Source: Butyrivibrio sp. (lineage in GTDB: Bacteria > Bacillota > Clostridia > Lachnospirales > Lachnospiraceae). From it: DNA of 35,124 nucleotides. The stretch is from assembly GCA_024697425.1 (NCBI GenBank), contig JAILFT010000008.1, forward strand, positions 1 to 35,124, given 5' to 3'. Position 1 is the stretch's first letter; the number at the start of each line of letters is the position of its first letter. This document shows, one piece after another, positions 1 to 9,353 of the stretch. The translations under genes and the position numbers were made by a program. The notes below the pieces were generated by a model. The model was not told the origin of the DNA. It did not search any database and saw only the letters and a program-made list of their open reading frames with translations.

Positions 1-1627
1 CTTCGTCACACAGTTCCAGGAGCCTTGCTCCCTTTGAAGATTTTGATAATTCCTCCTGCAGGAAGGAAACTCTGCGCATGGTCTGAAAATTCTTTGTTCC
101 AATGGCAGCTACATAAGCTAATGTATCCTCCGGCGTCATACTGCACCACTCCTCCTTCTCATCGATGGGAGGAAGCTCTGTAAGGACCTGGCTTCTGGTT
201 CGCCTAAGGTATACCGGAGAAAGCTTTTCCTTAAACTCGGGAAGATTGGAAATGTGGGCCACAGACCTGATCTCTTCAGTCATGTCAGGGCGCACGAAAT
301 CAAGGAGGTTGCACATCTCCTCCACCCTGTTCTCCAGAGGTGTTCCCGTCATCAGAAGTATCCTTTCAGATTCGTTATCAAGCCTTCTAATATAGCGGGT
401 GCGCTGTGCATCCGGATTCTTGATGTAATGGGCCTCGTCAATCACCAGCATTTCCAGTTTCATCCGGTTATCTATGCCGCCGACAATCTTACCCATGGAT
501 TCATAGTTGGTTATGGCTGCGCCGCCCTGCTCCTTCCATTTGGAAAAAGAGTCTTCAATAGTCGCGCCGTGCAGCGTAAAAGTCCTGATATTACTGAATT
601 TCCCAATTTCTCTTCCCCAGTTCACAAGAACGCTGGCGGGACACACCACAAGGAAATGACAGACTCCTTCTGCCTTTGCACTTATGTGCGCCATGGCAGC
701 AATGGCCTGAACAGTCTTTCCAAGGCCCATCTCATCACCAAGGAGTACGTCCTTCTGATGAAGAATGTACTTGGCACCAAAGGCCTGGTATGCTCTAAGA
801 TTCCCGGAAAAGCCGGAGAGATCAAGTTCAAGGCTGTCAATCTCCTCCGCCAGCTGAACGGGAATGCTCTCATAAATAAAGGGCCTGTTGCCCTTAACGC
901 TTCCAAGGCTTTCCAGGAGCGCGTAGAAATCCGCACCGTTTTTCTTATATACTCTCAGTGCTTCTTCTGCAGGAGCGTTCTTGGCCTGCTGATACAGATC
1001 AAAGAATCCCAGCACATTTTGAAAGAACTCACTCCGGCTGAAGGTATATATGAATTCCACCATCTCAAGGGTATGAGCCTTTAGCTCTTTTCCGGAAAAG
1101 ATCCAGTGAACCCCGTTTCTGATAAAGGGATCCTCCGCGATCTTTTTTGCCTGATTTTCAAGCCCTTTGGCAGTAATCTCCGCCTCTTTTCTCAGTTTCT
1201 CACACTTCATATACCGGAAAAGAGCTGTGATCAGTTCGCCGTTATTCTCATCAGGCTTTATGGAAATACCCGACGAGAGGCTGTTGGCAAATTCCGTGAC
1301 GATGCGGCGGATAGCTTCAGTCTGCTTCTCCCCTATGCCTTCCACGGACTGCATCTCATAATCTGTTGCTCTTGCTATATCTCCAAGTGTGTTGTACCCC
1401 GCAGAAATAAGGGCAGACACTCTGATGCCTGCCTTCGACTTCTTAAGTTCCTCCACGGAAAAGGCGTCCAGCTTATCTTTGGCCTGCACGGCTGCTATCT
1501 GTCCGCAAAGCCCTTTTATCTGCTCCTTTTGAACATCCTTTTCGGCGTACATGGCCTTGAACGCAATATCCGCATCGCTGATGGCTTTTATAAGTTGTTT
1601 TAATTCTCTGAAATTCGGTTTCTGCAT
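1..1627 (-). CDS. SNF2-family DNA-dependent ATPase/helicase, 3' part beyond window edge
   Basis: The reading frame stays open from an ATG at 1627 to the window edge (542 codons), so the C-terminal helicase half is missing from view. An N-terminal region holds a helix-hairpin-helix-like stretch at about residues 78-112 (GYNTLGDIA then VEGIGEKQTEAI), a type of element that often contacts DNA. The SNF2 ATPase core follows: Walker A GDEMGLGKT at 297-305, a DEAH box at 397-400, motif III TGTPLENR at 427-434, and YLRRTRSQV near 473-481. SNF2 proteins use ATP to translocate on duplex DNA and remodel protein-DNA complexes; which process this one serves cannot be told. An in-frame TAG lies six codons upstream of the ATG, so the start cannot lie further upstream. 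No Shine-Dalgarno sequence precedes it, and a good extended -10 lies 6 nt upstream, which suggests a leaderless message. A later Met at residue 26 is a weaker alternative start. Confidence 0.9.
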   Translation of the reverse strand, partial: MQKPNFRELKQLIKAISDADIAFKAMYAEKDVQKEQIKGLCGQIAAVQAKDKLDAFSVEELKKSKAGIRVSALISAGYNTLGDIARATDYEMQSVEGIGEKQTEAIRRIVTEFANSLSSGISIKPDENNGELITALFRYMKCEKLRKEAEITAKGLENQAKKIAEDPFIRNGVHWIFSGKELKAHTLEMVEFIYTFSRSEFFQNVLGFFDLYQQAKNAPAEEALRVYKKNGADFYALLESLGSVKGNRPFIYESIPVQLAEEIDSLELDLSGFSGNLRAYQAFGAKYILHQKDVLLGDEMGLGKTVQAIAAMAHISAKAEGVCHFLVVCPASVLVNWGREIGKFSNIRTFTLHGATIEDSFSKWKEQGGAAITNYESMGKIVGGIDNRMKLEMLVIDEAHYIKNPDAQRTRYIRRLDNESERILLMTGTPLENRVEEMCNLLDFVRPDMTEEIRSVAHISNLPEFKEKLSPVYLRRTRSQVLTELPPIDEKEEWCSMTPEDTLAYVAAIGTKNFQTMRRVSFLQEELSKSSKGARLLELCDE

Positions 1628-1633
1628 AGATTG

Positions 1634-1642
1634 ATTATAGCA
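1634..1642 (-). promoter_or_regulatory. Extended -10 promoter of the SNF2 gene
   Basis: On the minus strand this reads TGCTATAAT, a perfect extended -10 element. The sequence at a 17-nt spacing upstream (CCGAGC) does not resemble a -35 box, but extended -10 promoters can do without one. Only six bases separate it from the ATG at 1627, so a start site at the usual distance would fall on or next to the start codon. It directly abuts the terminator of the preceding gene. No transcript data support it. Confidence 0.55.
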
Positions 1643-1648
1643 CTATAA

Positions 1649-1686
1649 AAGCTGCCGCTCGGAATATTTATCCGAAACGGCAGCTT
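1649..1686 (-). terminator. Intrinsic terminator after the InlB-repeat protein gene
   Basis: A stem AAGCTGCCG (1649-1657) pairs with CGGCAGCTT (1678-1686), and an inner stem TCGGA/TCCGA closes a 7-nt loop. On the minus strand it is followed by a short T run, and on the plus strand by ATTTTTT, so it could work in both directions. It begins 29 nt after the stop codon of the gene ending at 1715. Confidence 0.8.
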
Positions 1687-1714
1687 ATTTTTTACAGTGT
1701 TAAGTTCATGAATT

Positions 1715-4700
1715 TTACCTCGATGCTCTGACCGACTTACTAAAAGAACCGTAGGTGTAATCACCTGTAGAATCCTTCATTCCGTATTTCACTCGGACAT
1801 AATAGTTTCTGCCTTCAGGAAGTCCGGTCACGATTGCAACACCCTTGGTCTCGTCTTTAGCAGGTGTAACAGTAACTGACTTCACTCCGTAAAGGAATAT
1901 GGGTGAAGGAGAATACTCAAATACAACGCTGCTGAATTCGCCGTATGCACCGATGGAGGATTTCATTGTAAGTCCCTCATCAGTAAATGCCGCAGATGCT
2001 GTGGGAGTAGCAGGTGTAACCTTCTTCCAGATAGGATAGATTGTTACATTATAATTTTTGAATTTATTCTGCTTGGCAAGCCCGATAATGGGATTTCTAA
2101 CCGTCTTCCCATCAACGGTTGAATAAAGATTTATCTTGCCCTTACCATCCTTTGTTGTGGAGAGATAATCCACCACATATCCGGCTCTTTTGACACTCTG
2201 ATAATATTTCTCAAGATCTGCGGAAATATCTCCTGTATACTGGTTTACTACTGTAAGGAGATCTTGTTCCGGCTGCATATAATATGAATTATCATCGTAT
2301 CCGCCGTTATGGTTGACATATACACTGCAGAACTCTTCCATGAACACAGGAAGCAGGGTGATATCCGAAGCATTGTCCTTTTTTATTTTTGAAATATATA
2401 CATTCCCATCAAGCTCGTTTTTGTAATCACCTTGTCTGAATGTAACGCTGGACTTTTCAGGTTCATAAACAGAGATAGCTTTCCATCCCTTGAATTCATA
2501 ACCATCCAGTGACACTGTCTTTGGAGTCACATCACTTCCCATATAAACATGCTTCTCAGAACCCGCAAGTTCCTCAGCTTCTATATAGCTGGATCCGGTA
2601 AAGGGATTATATATAAATGCTTCACCGGCATAGGTTATGGTATACTCCATCCCTTCCCAAATAGCATAGAGCTTAACATTGTTATTCTTTCCATAGCTGA
2701 GCTCTTTAAGAGAAGTAACAGGCTCTTTTGACTTTGCTGATGCTGCAAATCCAACCAGAGTATATCCCTGCCTTGTCCAATCGGGAAGATCAAGAGTCTT
2801 ATCTGTTGTGTACTCAAACTCTGCAGTCTCTACGCCATTTTTGTTTTCAACGTATCTGACACCGTCCTTATTGCTGATTGCATCGCCGCTGGCAAGTTTT
2901 GCATCTGTGGCATTAGGCATAAGTGTAACGGTATACCTGATAACTTCAAAGTCTGCTGTCAGCTCAATATCAGCCTTAGCTCCTCTCCTGATTGCTGTCA
3001 CATGACCATTCTGAAGGATAACATCCTCTGTATTATCTGAAGTCCAGCCAACAAACTTATAGCCCTTTTTCTGAGCTGCAGCTGTGATCTTCACATCCTT
3101 TTTTTCGGAATACTTATAGAAGTTAACAGGCTTTGTGATTGTTCCACCCACGCCGTCATAAGTGATCCTGTAAGTCTTTGTATCTTTTACCGCATAGAGT
3201 TTTACAACGCCGTCACTGCTCTTAGCGCCAAGCTTGCTGTAGTTCTTATACAGAGAATACTTTGCCGTTCTTTTGCCTGCTGCCAGAGCAAAGCCCTTGA
3301 TGCCTGTGTTCTCATCAGAGACTGTTTTTTCAATCTCTATTGCTGCAGCTGTAAGGTCGATGTTCTGTGTATATCCGATATCTGTGTAACCATCAATAGT
3401 GCCATATAGTTCTCCGTCACAGTCGTAAAACTCGATATCATAAGTATATGGATCCCAGTTTGCCGAAAGTTCAATCCTGCCATAGGTTCCGGCCTTGATT
3501 TTCCCGGTCTCAGAATCAATGATCTCATTTATGGTATCAATCGTATATGAAGGAGCTGCTCCGTCTGTAACTGTCGCTGTCCAGCCTGCAAAGCTGTATC
3601 CGGTCTTCCTGGGCACAGGAACAGCCTTTGAAGAGCCAATGTCAGTCCTGTAGCTTGAAGGCGCTGAACTTATCTTTCCGCCGTCGAGCTTATAGGTTAT
3701 CTTATATTTATTAGGGGTAAATGAAGCCGTAAGCTTATATATCTTATCAGCGGGAGCATCAAGATCCTTAAGGCGGATCACATTCTTTACGGAAAAGAGC
3801 TTGCTCTTTCCCTTATAGGTTCCGATCCATCCCTTGAATGTGTATCCTGCCTTTGATGCAGCAAAATCTTTTACGGCATACGCCCCGTTAAAGTCAGCAA
3901 CCTCAACTTTTCCAGGAAGTGTGGCCTCTCCATCATACACAAACTCAAGTGAATATGGATCAGCTTCCCACTGTGCGGTAAGAGTCAGATTCTCATATAC
4001 ATCATCGCCGTAATAGGTATAGCTCTTTTCTCCAGCCGTCCATCCGGTGAAGGTGTAGCCGTTCCTTGTCACCTCAGGAGTTTCCGTATTAAGATCATAT
4101 GTATCCCCGTTCTTTACATAATTGTAGAGAGGGAGACCTTCTATGGTATCAGAATCTGCTTTGTAGGTTTTTGTAGTCTTGTTCTTTCCGGCTGTTCCGC
4201 CACTAAGCTTATATGTGATCTTGTAACTTCCCACCTTCTTCCACTGAGCCTTAAAGGTGATCTCTTCATCTGCAGCGGCATTTGGCTTAACAGTAGCTGC
4301 GGGCTTTACATTTACTGTTTTGTCGTTCTTTACATACTTCCATCCGGCAAAGGTAAACCCTTTTAATGTGTACTCGTTTCCATATAAGACAACAGACTCA
4401 TCGAGGTTGTAGCTCTCCCTCATCTGTGTGGGATCTGCATTCTTCAGATCTGCTGCGTTCACGAAGGAACCCGAAAGATTCTCTGCTTTTGCGTCAGCAG
4501 GAAGGTTGGCATCAAATACTACCGTATATGCTCCCTGGGCTTTCCACTGAGCATAAAGGTCCAGCTTCACAACAGCTGAAGGCATTCCATATGTCTCATA
4601 CAGTTTATCAACAAGAACTCCGCCAGTTACATCAGCCGAAAACTCAAGCTCTCCGCTGGTTGTCCAGTCGTCTAATATTCCGTAATTTCCGGACTCTCCA

Positions 4701-6343
4701 AAGATTTCTTCAGCATCGAGCACAACTGCTCTCATTTCCTCCGGATCAGCCAAAGTGAATGTACGCTTTACCACTGTATCTTTTCCGTAATTGGTATGGA
4801 AAGCTACTTCATACTTAATGGGAACCCACTTGGCATAAAGAGTTGTGTCAGCGTTTATGGCAGTTTTCCCAAAGACAAAAGCCTTCGTGCATGCCTCATC
4901 TGTATACCAGCCGGCCAGATAATATCCCTCTTTTTCCAGCTCTTTTTCAGGTTTATTAACGCACTTACCTCTGACCACCTTAACAGATTCTATCTCTGCC
5001 TCAGTTCCTGTCACAAAAGATACATCATAAACCGGTCTGTTATCTGCGATAACATAGATAGAGAATCCGGTAATATTTCCGTAATCATCTTTTTCCGCAG
5101 TATACTGAATATTCTCATCAAAAACAGTTTCGCCGGGAACAATGTTTACTTCACCTTCCCCATACTTTCTAACGTAATATCTTAAGGAGCTATGACCTGT
5201 AAACTCAGGTAAAGTCTCCCCGAATTTAACTTTATAATCTGTACTTTCATAATTGAGGAAAACATCTGCCTCTATCGGTTCCCATTTTGCGTAGGCATAC
5301 AGCTTTGCCTTTCCATCTTCGAAAGTAAGAAGATCACCGGTGATCTCTGTACCCTGATTCTGCTCCGGCAAATAAAGTACGCTATCCTCTGAGAAGTCCG
5401 GAGATCTGTATACACCCACAAACCTGTAACCGTAATTTGGCTCATAATATAAAAAGTCAGAGGCCATGTTGGGAGAAAAACCGGGATATATTCCATCACC
5501 AAAGAAGTAATCACCTGCTGAGTATTCTCTGGGACCGGCGCTTCCAAAATAATGACGGCCATGATCTCCGTCCACAAAAACAACCTCAATGATATCCAGA
5601 ATGTCAAAAGAAACAGTTATTCCTTCTTCAACATCCTCTTCTGATACTGAATATTCAAACCTCATATAGGTCTGATTATTTGTATATACTCCATGAAGAT
5701 AGTTCCAGATAGTATCATAGTAAACTCCATCAATTTCTCCTGAAGAAATGCATGAAGGTGCAATAGCCTTGATCATCTGAACCTTTTTGCCTTCAGGGGC
5801 AATGGGAGAAGGAACCATGAAATATACCACTTCTCCGGCCCTTCCCTGTACAGATTGGGGCAATTCAACACCCTCCGGGAATGTAGCCGGTGTATCATAA
5901 TCAACATTTGCATAATTGATGGAAATAGTAAGGACCTCATTGCTGCCAACCAGCTTATCCTCATCCTCCAAAGCCAGAAGCTCTGTTTCACCGGTTTCTT
6001 CCTCTGCAGTAGCTTCAGCTGCTGCAGCTTCATCCGCATCAGTTGTTACTTCTGTAGCATTCTCATTATTATCTGCAGACTCTTCGTCTCCTGTGCCTTT
6101 AGATGTCTCATCTGAAGGAATCTGCTCATCTTTATTCTCTGTATAGTCCTCTGTCGTATTATCAGCTTCAACAGAAGATTCTGCAGATGCTTCACCACCT
6201 GCATTAGAATCAGCGGTTACCACTACCTCATTATCAGCTACAGGTTCGGTAATATCACTCGCATATGAAGGTATGCAAAATGAGACTGTCATAGCTGCAG
6301 CCAATACAAGACTCAATATCTTCCCTGATACTCTCTTTATCAT
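1715..6343 (-). CDS. Secreted InlB B-repeat (Listeria-Bacteroides repeat) protein, 1542 aa
   Basis: The protein starts with a clear signal peptide (MIKR, a hydrophobic run to about residue 25, then a PSYAS cleavage region), so it is exported. Residues of about 30-130 are an acidic, Thr/Glu/Ala-rich low-complexity stretch. From about residue 300 to 1430 there are roughly ten diverged InlB B-type repeats, each with the hallmark GYxFxGW (for example GYTFTGWTAG, GYTFKGWIG, GYKFVGWTS) followed by a strand ending in LxAxW or a variant. The last ~100 residues look like a fibronectin-type-III-like domain (LPEGRNYYVRVKYG). Such repeats form extended surface or adhesin stalks; the ligand is unknown. 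No LPXTG motif or C-terminal membrane helix follows, so attachment is unexplained. AAGGAG lies 11 nt upstream of the ATG. It is a single-gene unit between two terminators. Confidence 0.85.
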   Translation of the reverse strand: MIKRVSGKILSLVLAAAMTVSFCIPSYASDITEPVADNEVVVTADSNAGGEASAESSVEADNTTEDYTENKDEQIPSDETSKGTGDEESADNNENATEVTTDADEAAAAEATAEEETGETELLALEDEDKLVGSNEVLTISINYANVDYDTPATFPEGVELPQSVQGRAGEVVYFMVPSPIAPEGKKVQMIKAIAPSCISSGEIDGVYYDTIWNYLHGVYTNNQTYMRFEYSVSEEDVEEGITVSFDILDIIEVVFVDGDHGRHYFGSAGPREYSAGDYFFGDGIYPGFSPNMASDFLYYEPNYGYRFVGVYRSPDFSEDSVLYLPEQNQGTEITGDLLTFEDGKAKLYAYAKWEPIEADVFLNYESTDYKVKFGETLPEFTGHSSLRYYVRKYGEGEVNIVPGETVFDENIQYTAEKDDYGNITGFSIYVIADNRPVYDVSFVTGTEAEIESVKVVRGKCVNKPEKELEKEGYYLAGWYTDEACTKAFVFGKTAINADTTLYAKWVPIKYEVAFHTNYGKDTVVKRTFTLADPEEMRAVVLDAEEIFGESGNYGILDDWTTSGELEFSADVTGGVLVDKLYETYGMPSAVVKLDLYAQWKAQGAYTVVFDANLPADAKAENLSGSFVNAADLKNADPTQMRESYNLDESVVLYGNEYTLKGFTFAGWKYVKNDKTVNVKPAATVKPNAAADEEITFKAQWKKVGSYKITYKLSGGTAGKNKTTKTYKADSDTIEGLPLYNYVKNGDTYDLNTETPEVTRNGYTFTGWTAGEKSYTYYGDDVYENLTLTAQWEADPYSLEFVYDGEATLPGKVEVADFNGAYAVKDFAASKAGYTFKGWIGTYKGKSKLFSVKNVIRLKDLDAPADKIYKLTASFTPNKYKITYKLDGGKISSAPSSYRTDIGSSKAVPVPRKTGYSFAGWTATVTDGAAPSYTIDTINEIIDSETGKIKAGTYGRIELSANWDPYTYDIEFYDCDGELYGTIDGYTDIGYTQNIDLTAAAIEIEKTVSDENTGIKGFALAAGKRTAKYSLYKNYSKLGAKSSDGVVKLYAVKDTKTYRITYDGVGGTITKPVNFYKYSEKKDVKITAAAQKKGYKFVGWTSDNTEDVILQNGHVTAIRRGAKADIELTADFEVIRYTVTLMPNATDAKLASGDAISNKDGVRYVENKNGVETAEFEYTTDKTLDLPDWTRQGYTLVGFAASAKSKEPVTSLKELSYGKNNNVKLYAIWEGMEYTITYAGEAFIYNPFTGSSYIEAEELAGSEKHVYMGSDVTPKTVSLDGYEFKGWKAISVYEPEKSSVTFRQGDYKNELDGNVYISKIKKDNASDITLLPVFMEEFCSVYVNHNGGYDDNSYYMQPEQDLLTVVNQYTGDISADLEKYYQSVKRAGYVVDYLSTTKDGKGKINLYSTVDGKTVRNPIIGLAKQNKFKNYNVTIYPIWKKVTPATPTASAAFTDEGLTMKSSIGAYGEFSSVVFEYSPSPIFLYGVKSVTVTPAKDETKGVAIVTGLPEGRNYYVRVKYGMKDSTGDYTYGSFSKSVRASR

Positions 6344-6481
6344 AATAAACTTCTCTCCTTAGAAATTGTTTACATCTCATCCTTATAAATTCTACTTTAT
6401 ATAGAATGCATATTTCTATGAAAAAACGGTAAATTTCCAGCTGTTTTGAAACTATCTTTCACCTTCTTACATAGCCTGGTG

Positions 6482-6532
6482 AAAACAAAAAACAGGGCCG
6501 TTGCCGCGATAATAAACTCAGCAACAGTCCTG
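6482..6532 (-). terminator. Intrinsic terminator after alr
   Basis: GCAACAGTCCTG and CAGGGCCGTTGC (plus-strand arms 6493-6504 and 6521-6532) form a 12-position stem with one mismatch and one G-U pair. On the minus strand it is followed by a T-rich run, TGTTTTTTGTTTTC. It lies about 20 nt past the alr stop and closes the rex-alr group. Confidence 0.8.
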
Positions 6533-6552
6533 CTACTTACAAACCGTCTTAT

Positions 6553-7719
6553 TTACTTTACAAACACCCTGGGCACTCTGTGATTGATGTCACAGGTAAG
6601 TTCATAGTTGAATCGTCCGCTCATGTCTCCAAGAAGCTCTGCACTTATAACTTCTCCGCTCTTTTTGTCCTTTCCAAGAAGAACCACTTCGTCGCCTTCC
6701 TTAACATCGGGAATATCCGTTACATCCACCATAAACTGGTCCATGCAGACTCTTCCCAGGATCGGTGCACGGCGTCCGTCAATAAGAACGTAACCCTTTC
6801 CGGAAAGACTTCTTGGGTATCCGTCGCCGTAACCAACGGGAACTGTGGCTATCTTCGTAGTCCTTGAAGTCACAAAAGTTCCGCCGTAGCTAACAGGGGT
6901 CCCTTCGGGAACCTCTTTCACCATGACCACATGGCTTATGAGCTCCATTACGGGCTTAAGATCGATGATGTCCTTGGGAACTTCCTCTGAAGGCCACATA
7001 CCATAGATGGTAACTCCGGCCCTTACCATATCCATTGATGACTCGGGAACCGCAATTATGCTGGCACTGTTGGCGCAGTGCTTAACCGGGATCTTGTATC
7101 CCGTCTCGGCCCCGGCCTTATCAAGGAAATCCTTGAAGACCTGCTCCCTCTCACGAACATTGGTAAGGTCCTCTTCATCAGCCCTTGCAAAGTGTGTAAA
7201 TATGCCCTCAAGGCTGATCCCATCAAGTTCAAGAACCTTTCGTATAAAATCAACACCCTTTTCGTCGGGAGTTATACCGATCCTGCTCATGCCGGTGTCT
7301 ACCGCGATGTGCACCGGAGGCGCCTCGTTAAGTACGCCCTCAGCCATCAGCTCTTTTCCCACCACGGAAAGTTCCTCGGCCATATCGTATCTGAAAACCG
7401 TAGGCCTGATCCCTTCAGAGAGCATCCTCTTGTAGGAATAGGGGAAGGTGTAGCCCAGGATCAGGACAGGCTTTTTGATCCCGGCATCCCTAAGTTCAAA
7501 GGCTTCCTCCGCGGTAGCTGTGGCATAGCCTGAAATATATTCCTTCTCCTCCAGAAAAGCCGCGATTTCCTTGGCTCCGTGGCCGTAGGCATCTGTCTTG
7601 ATAACGGCCATGATCTTCGTACCTTCCGGTATATTGCCCTTCATAGCCAGAAGATTGTGCTCTACGGCGCCAAGATTGATCTTTGCATATACTCTTGAGA
7701 ACTGTTCCATATCGTTCAT
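6553..7719 (-). CDS. alr: Alanine racemase
   Basis: This PLP enzyme interconverts L- and D-alanine and so supplies D-Ala for peptidoglycan. The N-terminal TIM-barrel holds the PLP lysine in VIKTDAYGHG (Lys41), the motif HFARADEED typical of the family, and the PLP phosphate region RAGVTIYGMWP. The second catalytic base is the Tyr in VSYGGTF (about residue 278), and GRVCMDQFMVDVTD marks the C-terminal beta domain. Its 388 residues match the usual length. The start chosen is the Met at 7719, which has AAAGGA 7 nt upstream; an in-frame ATG at 7725 is only 1 nt from that site. The ribosome binding site overlaps the stop codon of the preceding nnr gene, which suggests translational coupling. It is the last gene of the rex group. 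Confidence 0.96.
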   Translation of the reverse strand: MNDMEQFSRVYAKINLGAVEHNLLAMKGNIPEGTKIMAVIKTDAYGHGAKEIAAFLEEKEYISGYATATAEEAFELRDAGIKKPVLILGYTFPYSYKRMLSEGIRPTVFRYDMAEELSVVGKELMAEGVLNEAPPVHIAVDTGMSRIGITPDEKGVDFIRKVLELDGISLEGIFTHFARADEEDLTNVREREQVFKDFLDKAGAETGYKIPVKHCANSASIIAVPESSMDMVRAGVTIYGMWPSEEVPKDIIDLKPVMELISHVVMVKEVPEGTPVSYGGTFVTSRTTKIATVPVGYGDGYPRSLSGKGYVLIDGRRAPILGRVCMDQFMVDVTDIPDVKEGDEVVLLGKDKKSGEVISAELLGDMSGRFNYELTCDINHRVPRVFVK

Positions 7720-7730
7720 TTTCATATCCT

Positions 7731-9287
7731 TTAATGTAAAACTTTACTTATTGATTCAACTATATCGGTGGCAGCCACCGCGTATTTGCCAAGCTTGTCC
7801 GCAGCCACATCCCCGGCTCTTCCGTGGATATAAGCTCCGGCACAGGCCACTTCAAAGCCCGTCATCTCCTCGGTCAAAAGAGCTCCCAACACCCCGGCAA
7901 GTACATCGCCCGAGCCCGCTGTTGCCATTCCGTCGTTGCCGCTGACATTGATGTATGATTTCTTCTCATTGCCGTCAGCTACCACGCTTCTTGCATCCTT
8001 GCAGATAACTGTGGCATGCATGCTCTTTGCCAGCTCCGCCGGGTATTTTATGAGATTCTCCTTGCACTCGCCAACGCTCTTGTGACAAAGCCTTGCAAAC
8101 TCTCCAAGGTGAGGCGTAAGGATCATCCTCTTTCCTCCGGTACAATAGTTCTGGGCAAGTTCCATAAGTTCAGGTTCCTGCGCTATAAGGTTAAGAGCAT
8201 CCGCATCCACCACAAGGCTCTTGTCATAGTCCCGCAGCATAGTGATCACCAGCTCCCTGCCCTTTCCCAGGGTCCCGATCCCGGGCCCCAGAACCGCCTG
8301 AGTGGACCATTTACAGGCCGCCCTGAGCTTGTCCTCTATGGGCTCAAAGTCCTCGTAAACATCCAGAAGCGCCTCGGGAAGCAGTGTCTTTACAGCCTCG
8401 GCGTTCTCGGAAGCGGTGAATATCCTCACCATCCCGGCTCCGGCTCGAAGCGCAGCACTTGCCGCAAGAATGCAGGCTCCGCTGATATCCTTGGATCCCG
8501 CAACTATCAGTACCTTGCCGTTAGTGCCCTTATTGCCGTCCTTTTTCCTCTCAGGCAAAAGAGCTGCCGGCTCACCGTCATACCAGATAAAACCGGGAGT
8601 TTTATCAAGGAATCCCGCCACGGTTATTCCCACGTCTCTGATGACTACATTACCGGAATACTCGCATCCGGGATAGAACAGATGCCCCAGCTTTGCAAAG
8701 TTAAAGGTAACTGTCATGTCAGCCTTTACGGCATCGCCTAAGATCTGCCCTGTGTCGGCATTTATTCCCGAAGGAATATCCACTGAAAGAACAAGAAGGT
8801 CGTTTTCCCGCTCCTTCTTGCAAGCTGCTATAAAAGAAACCGCCTCCAGGCTGTCCCCTGTAAGAGGCCTTGAAAGTCCGATTCCAAACATTGCATCTAT
8901 TATGATATCAAAGTCACCGGGTCTTTTGTTGTCTCTTATATTGGAAAAAGTGTCACTTGGGATTCCGTAATTGCCGGCTATATTAAGCTGTCTCAGCATC
9001 AGATCGCTGCATTTGGTCATATCTCCGATAACGCAATTCACCACATTGAAATCCTGCTGGAAAAGGATCCTTCCGGCGCAGATGCCGTCGCCTCCGTTAT
9101 TGCCGACTCCGGAAAGAACCAGCACAGAGTACTTCCTGCTAGCCCCGCGCCTTTCCTTCCACTTGATTATCTCATCTGCAATTGCCAAAGACGCCCTCTC
9201 CATAAGGACTGCTGTTCCGATGCCAAAATACTCGGCAGTATTCCTGTCACAGATTTTCATTTCCTGACTTGTAACTGCAAATCTCAT
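7731..9287 (-). CDS. nnr: Bifunctional NAD(P)H-hydrate epimerase / ADP-dependent NAD(P)H-hydrate dehydratase
   Basis: This enzyme repairs NAD(P)HX, the hydrated and inactive form of NAD(P)H. The N-terminal YjeF epimerase domain (about residues 1-220) equilibrates the R and S epimers and carries NNGGDG near residue 65 and IDAMFGIGLSRPL. The C-terminal ribokinase-like dehydratase (about 240-518) uses ADP to remove water from S-NAD(P)HX and shows GPGIGTLGKG, LTPHLGEFARL and the catalytic motif AGSGDVLAG near residue 460. The length of about 518 residues fits the fused YjeF form. I choose the ATG at 9287, because GAAAGGAAG is then well spaced; a GTG two codons upstream (9293) is possible. It lies between a gene of unknown function and alr, downstream of rex, which makes sense for a pyridine-nucleotide repair enzyme. 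Confidence 0.95.
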   Translation of the reverse strand: MRFAVTSQEMKICDRNTAEYFGIGTAVLMERASLAIADEIIKWKERRGASRKYSVLVLSGVGNNGGDGICAGRILFQQDFNVVNCVIGDMTKCSDLMLRQLNIAGNYGIPSDTFSNIRDNKRPGDFDIIIDAMFGIGLSRPLTGDSLEAVSFIAACKKERENDLLVLSVDIPSGINADTGQILGDAVKADMTVTFNFAKLGHLFYPGCEYSGNVVIRDVGITVAGFLDKTPGFIWYDGEPAALLPERKKDGNKGTNGKVLIVAGSKDISGACILAASAALRAGAGMVRIFTASENAEAVKTLLPEALLDVYEDFEPIEDKLRAACKWSTQAVLGPGIGTLGKGRELVITMLRDYDKSLVVDADALNLIAQEPELMELAQNYCTGGKRMILTPHLGEFARLCHKSVGECKENLIKYPAELAKSMHATVICKDARSVVADGNEKKSYINVSGNDGMATAGSGDVLAGVLGALLTEEMTGFEVACAGAYIHGRAGDVAADKLGKYAVAATDIVESISKVLH

Positions 9288-9318
9288 GGTCACCGCTTCC
9301 TTTCAAACCAAAACATAA

Positions 9319-9335
9319 GGCTGCCAAAGGCAGCC
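9319..9335 (-). terminator. Short intercistronic hairpin, possible attenuator
   Basis: A perfect 7-bp stem GGCTGCC/GGCAGCC closes a 3-nt loop between the coiled-coil gene and nnr. On the minus strand it is followed by TTATGTTTTGG, an interrupted U run. It may partly terminate transcription or stabilise the upstream message. The nnr gene has no evident promoter of its own, so it is probably not a full stop. Confidence 0.5.
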
Positions 9336-9353
9336 CTGGTAAAGTTCTTTTGC

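Noticed and set aside
254-1084. Plus-strand open frame of 276 codons
   Set aside because: It is antisense to the SNF2 gene, whose helicase motifs are clear on the minus strand; the plus-strand product has no recognisable domain.
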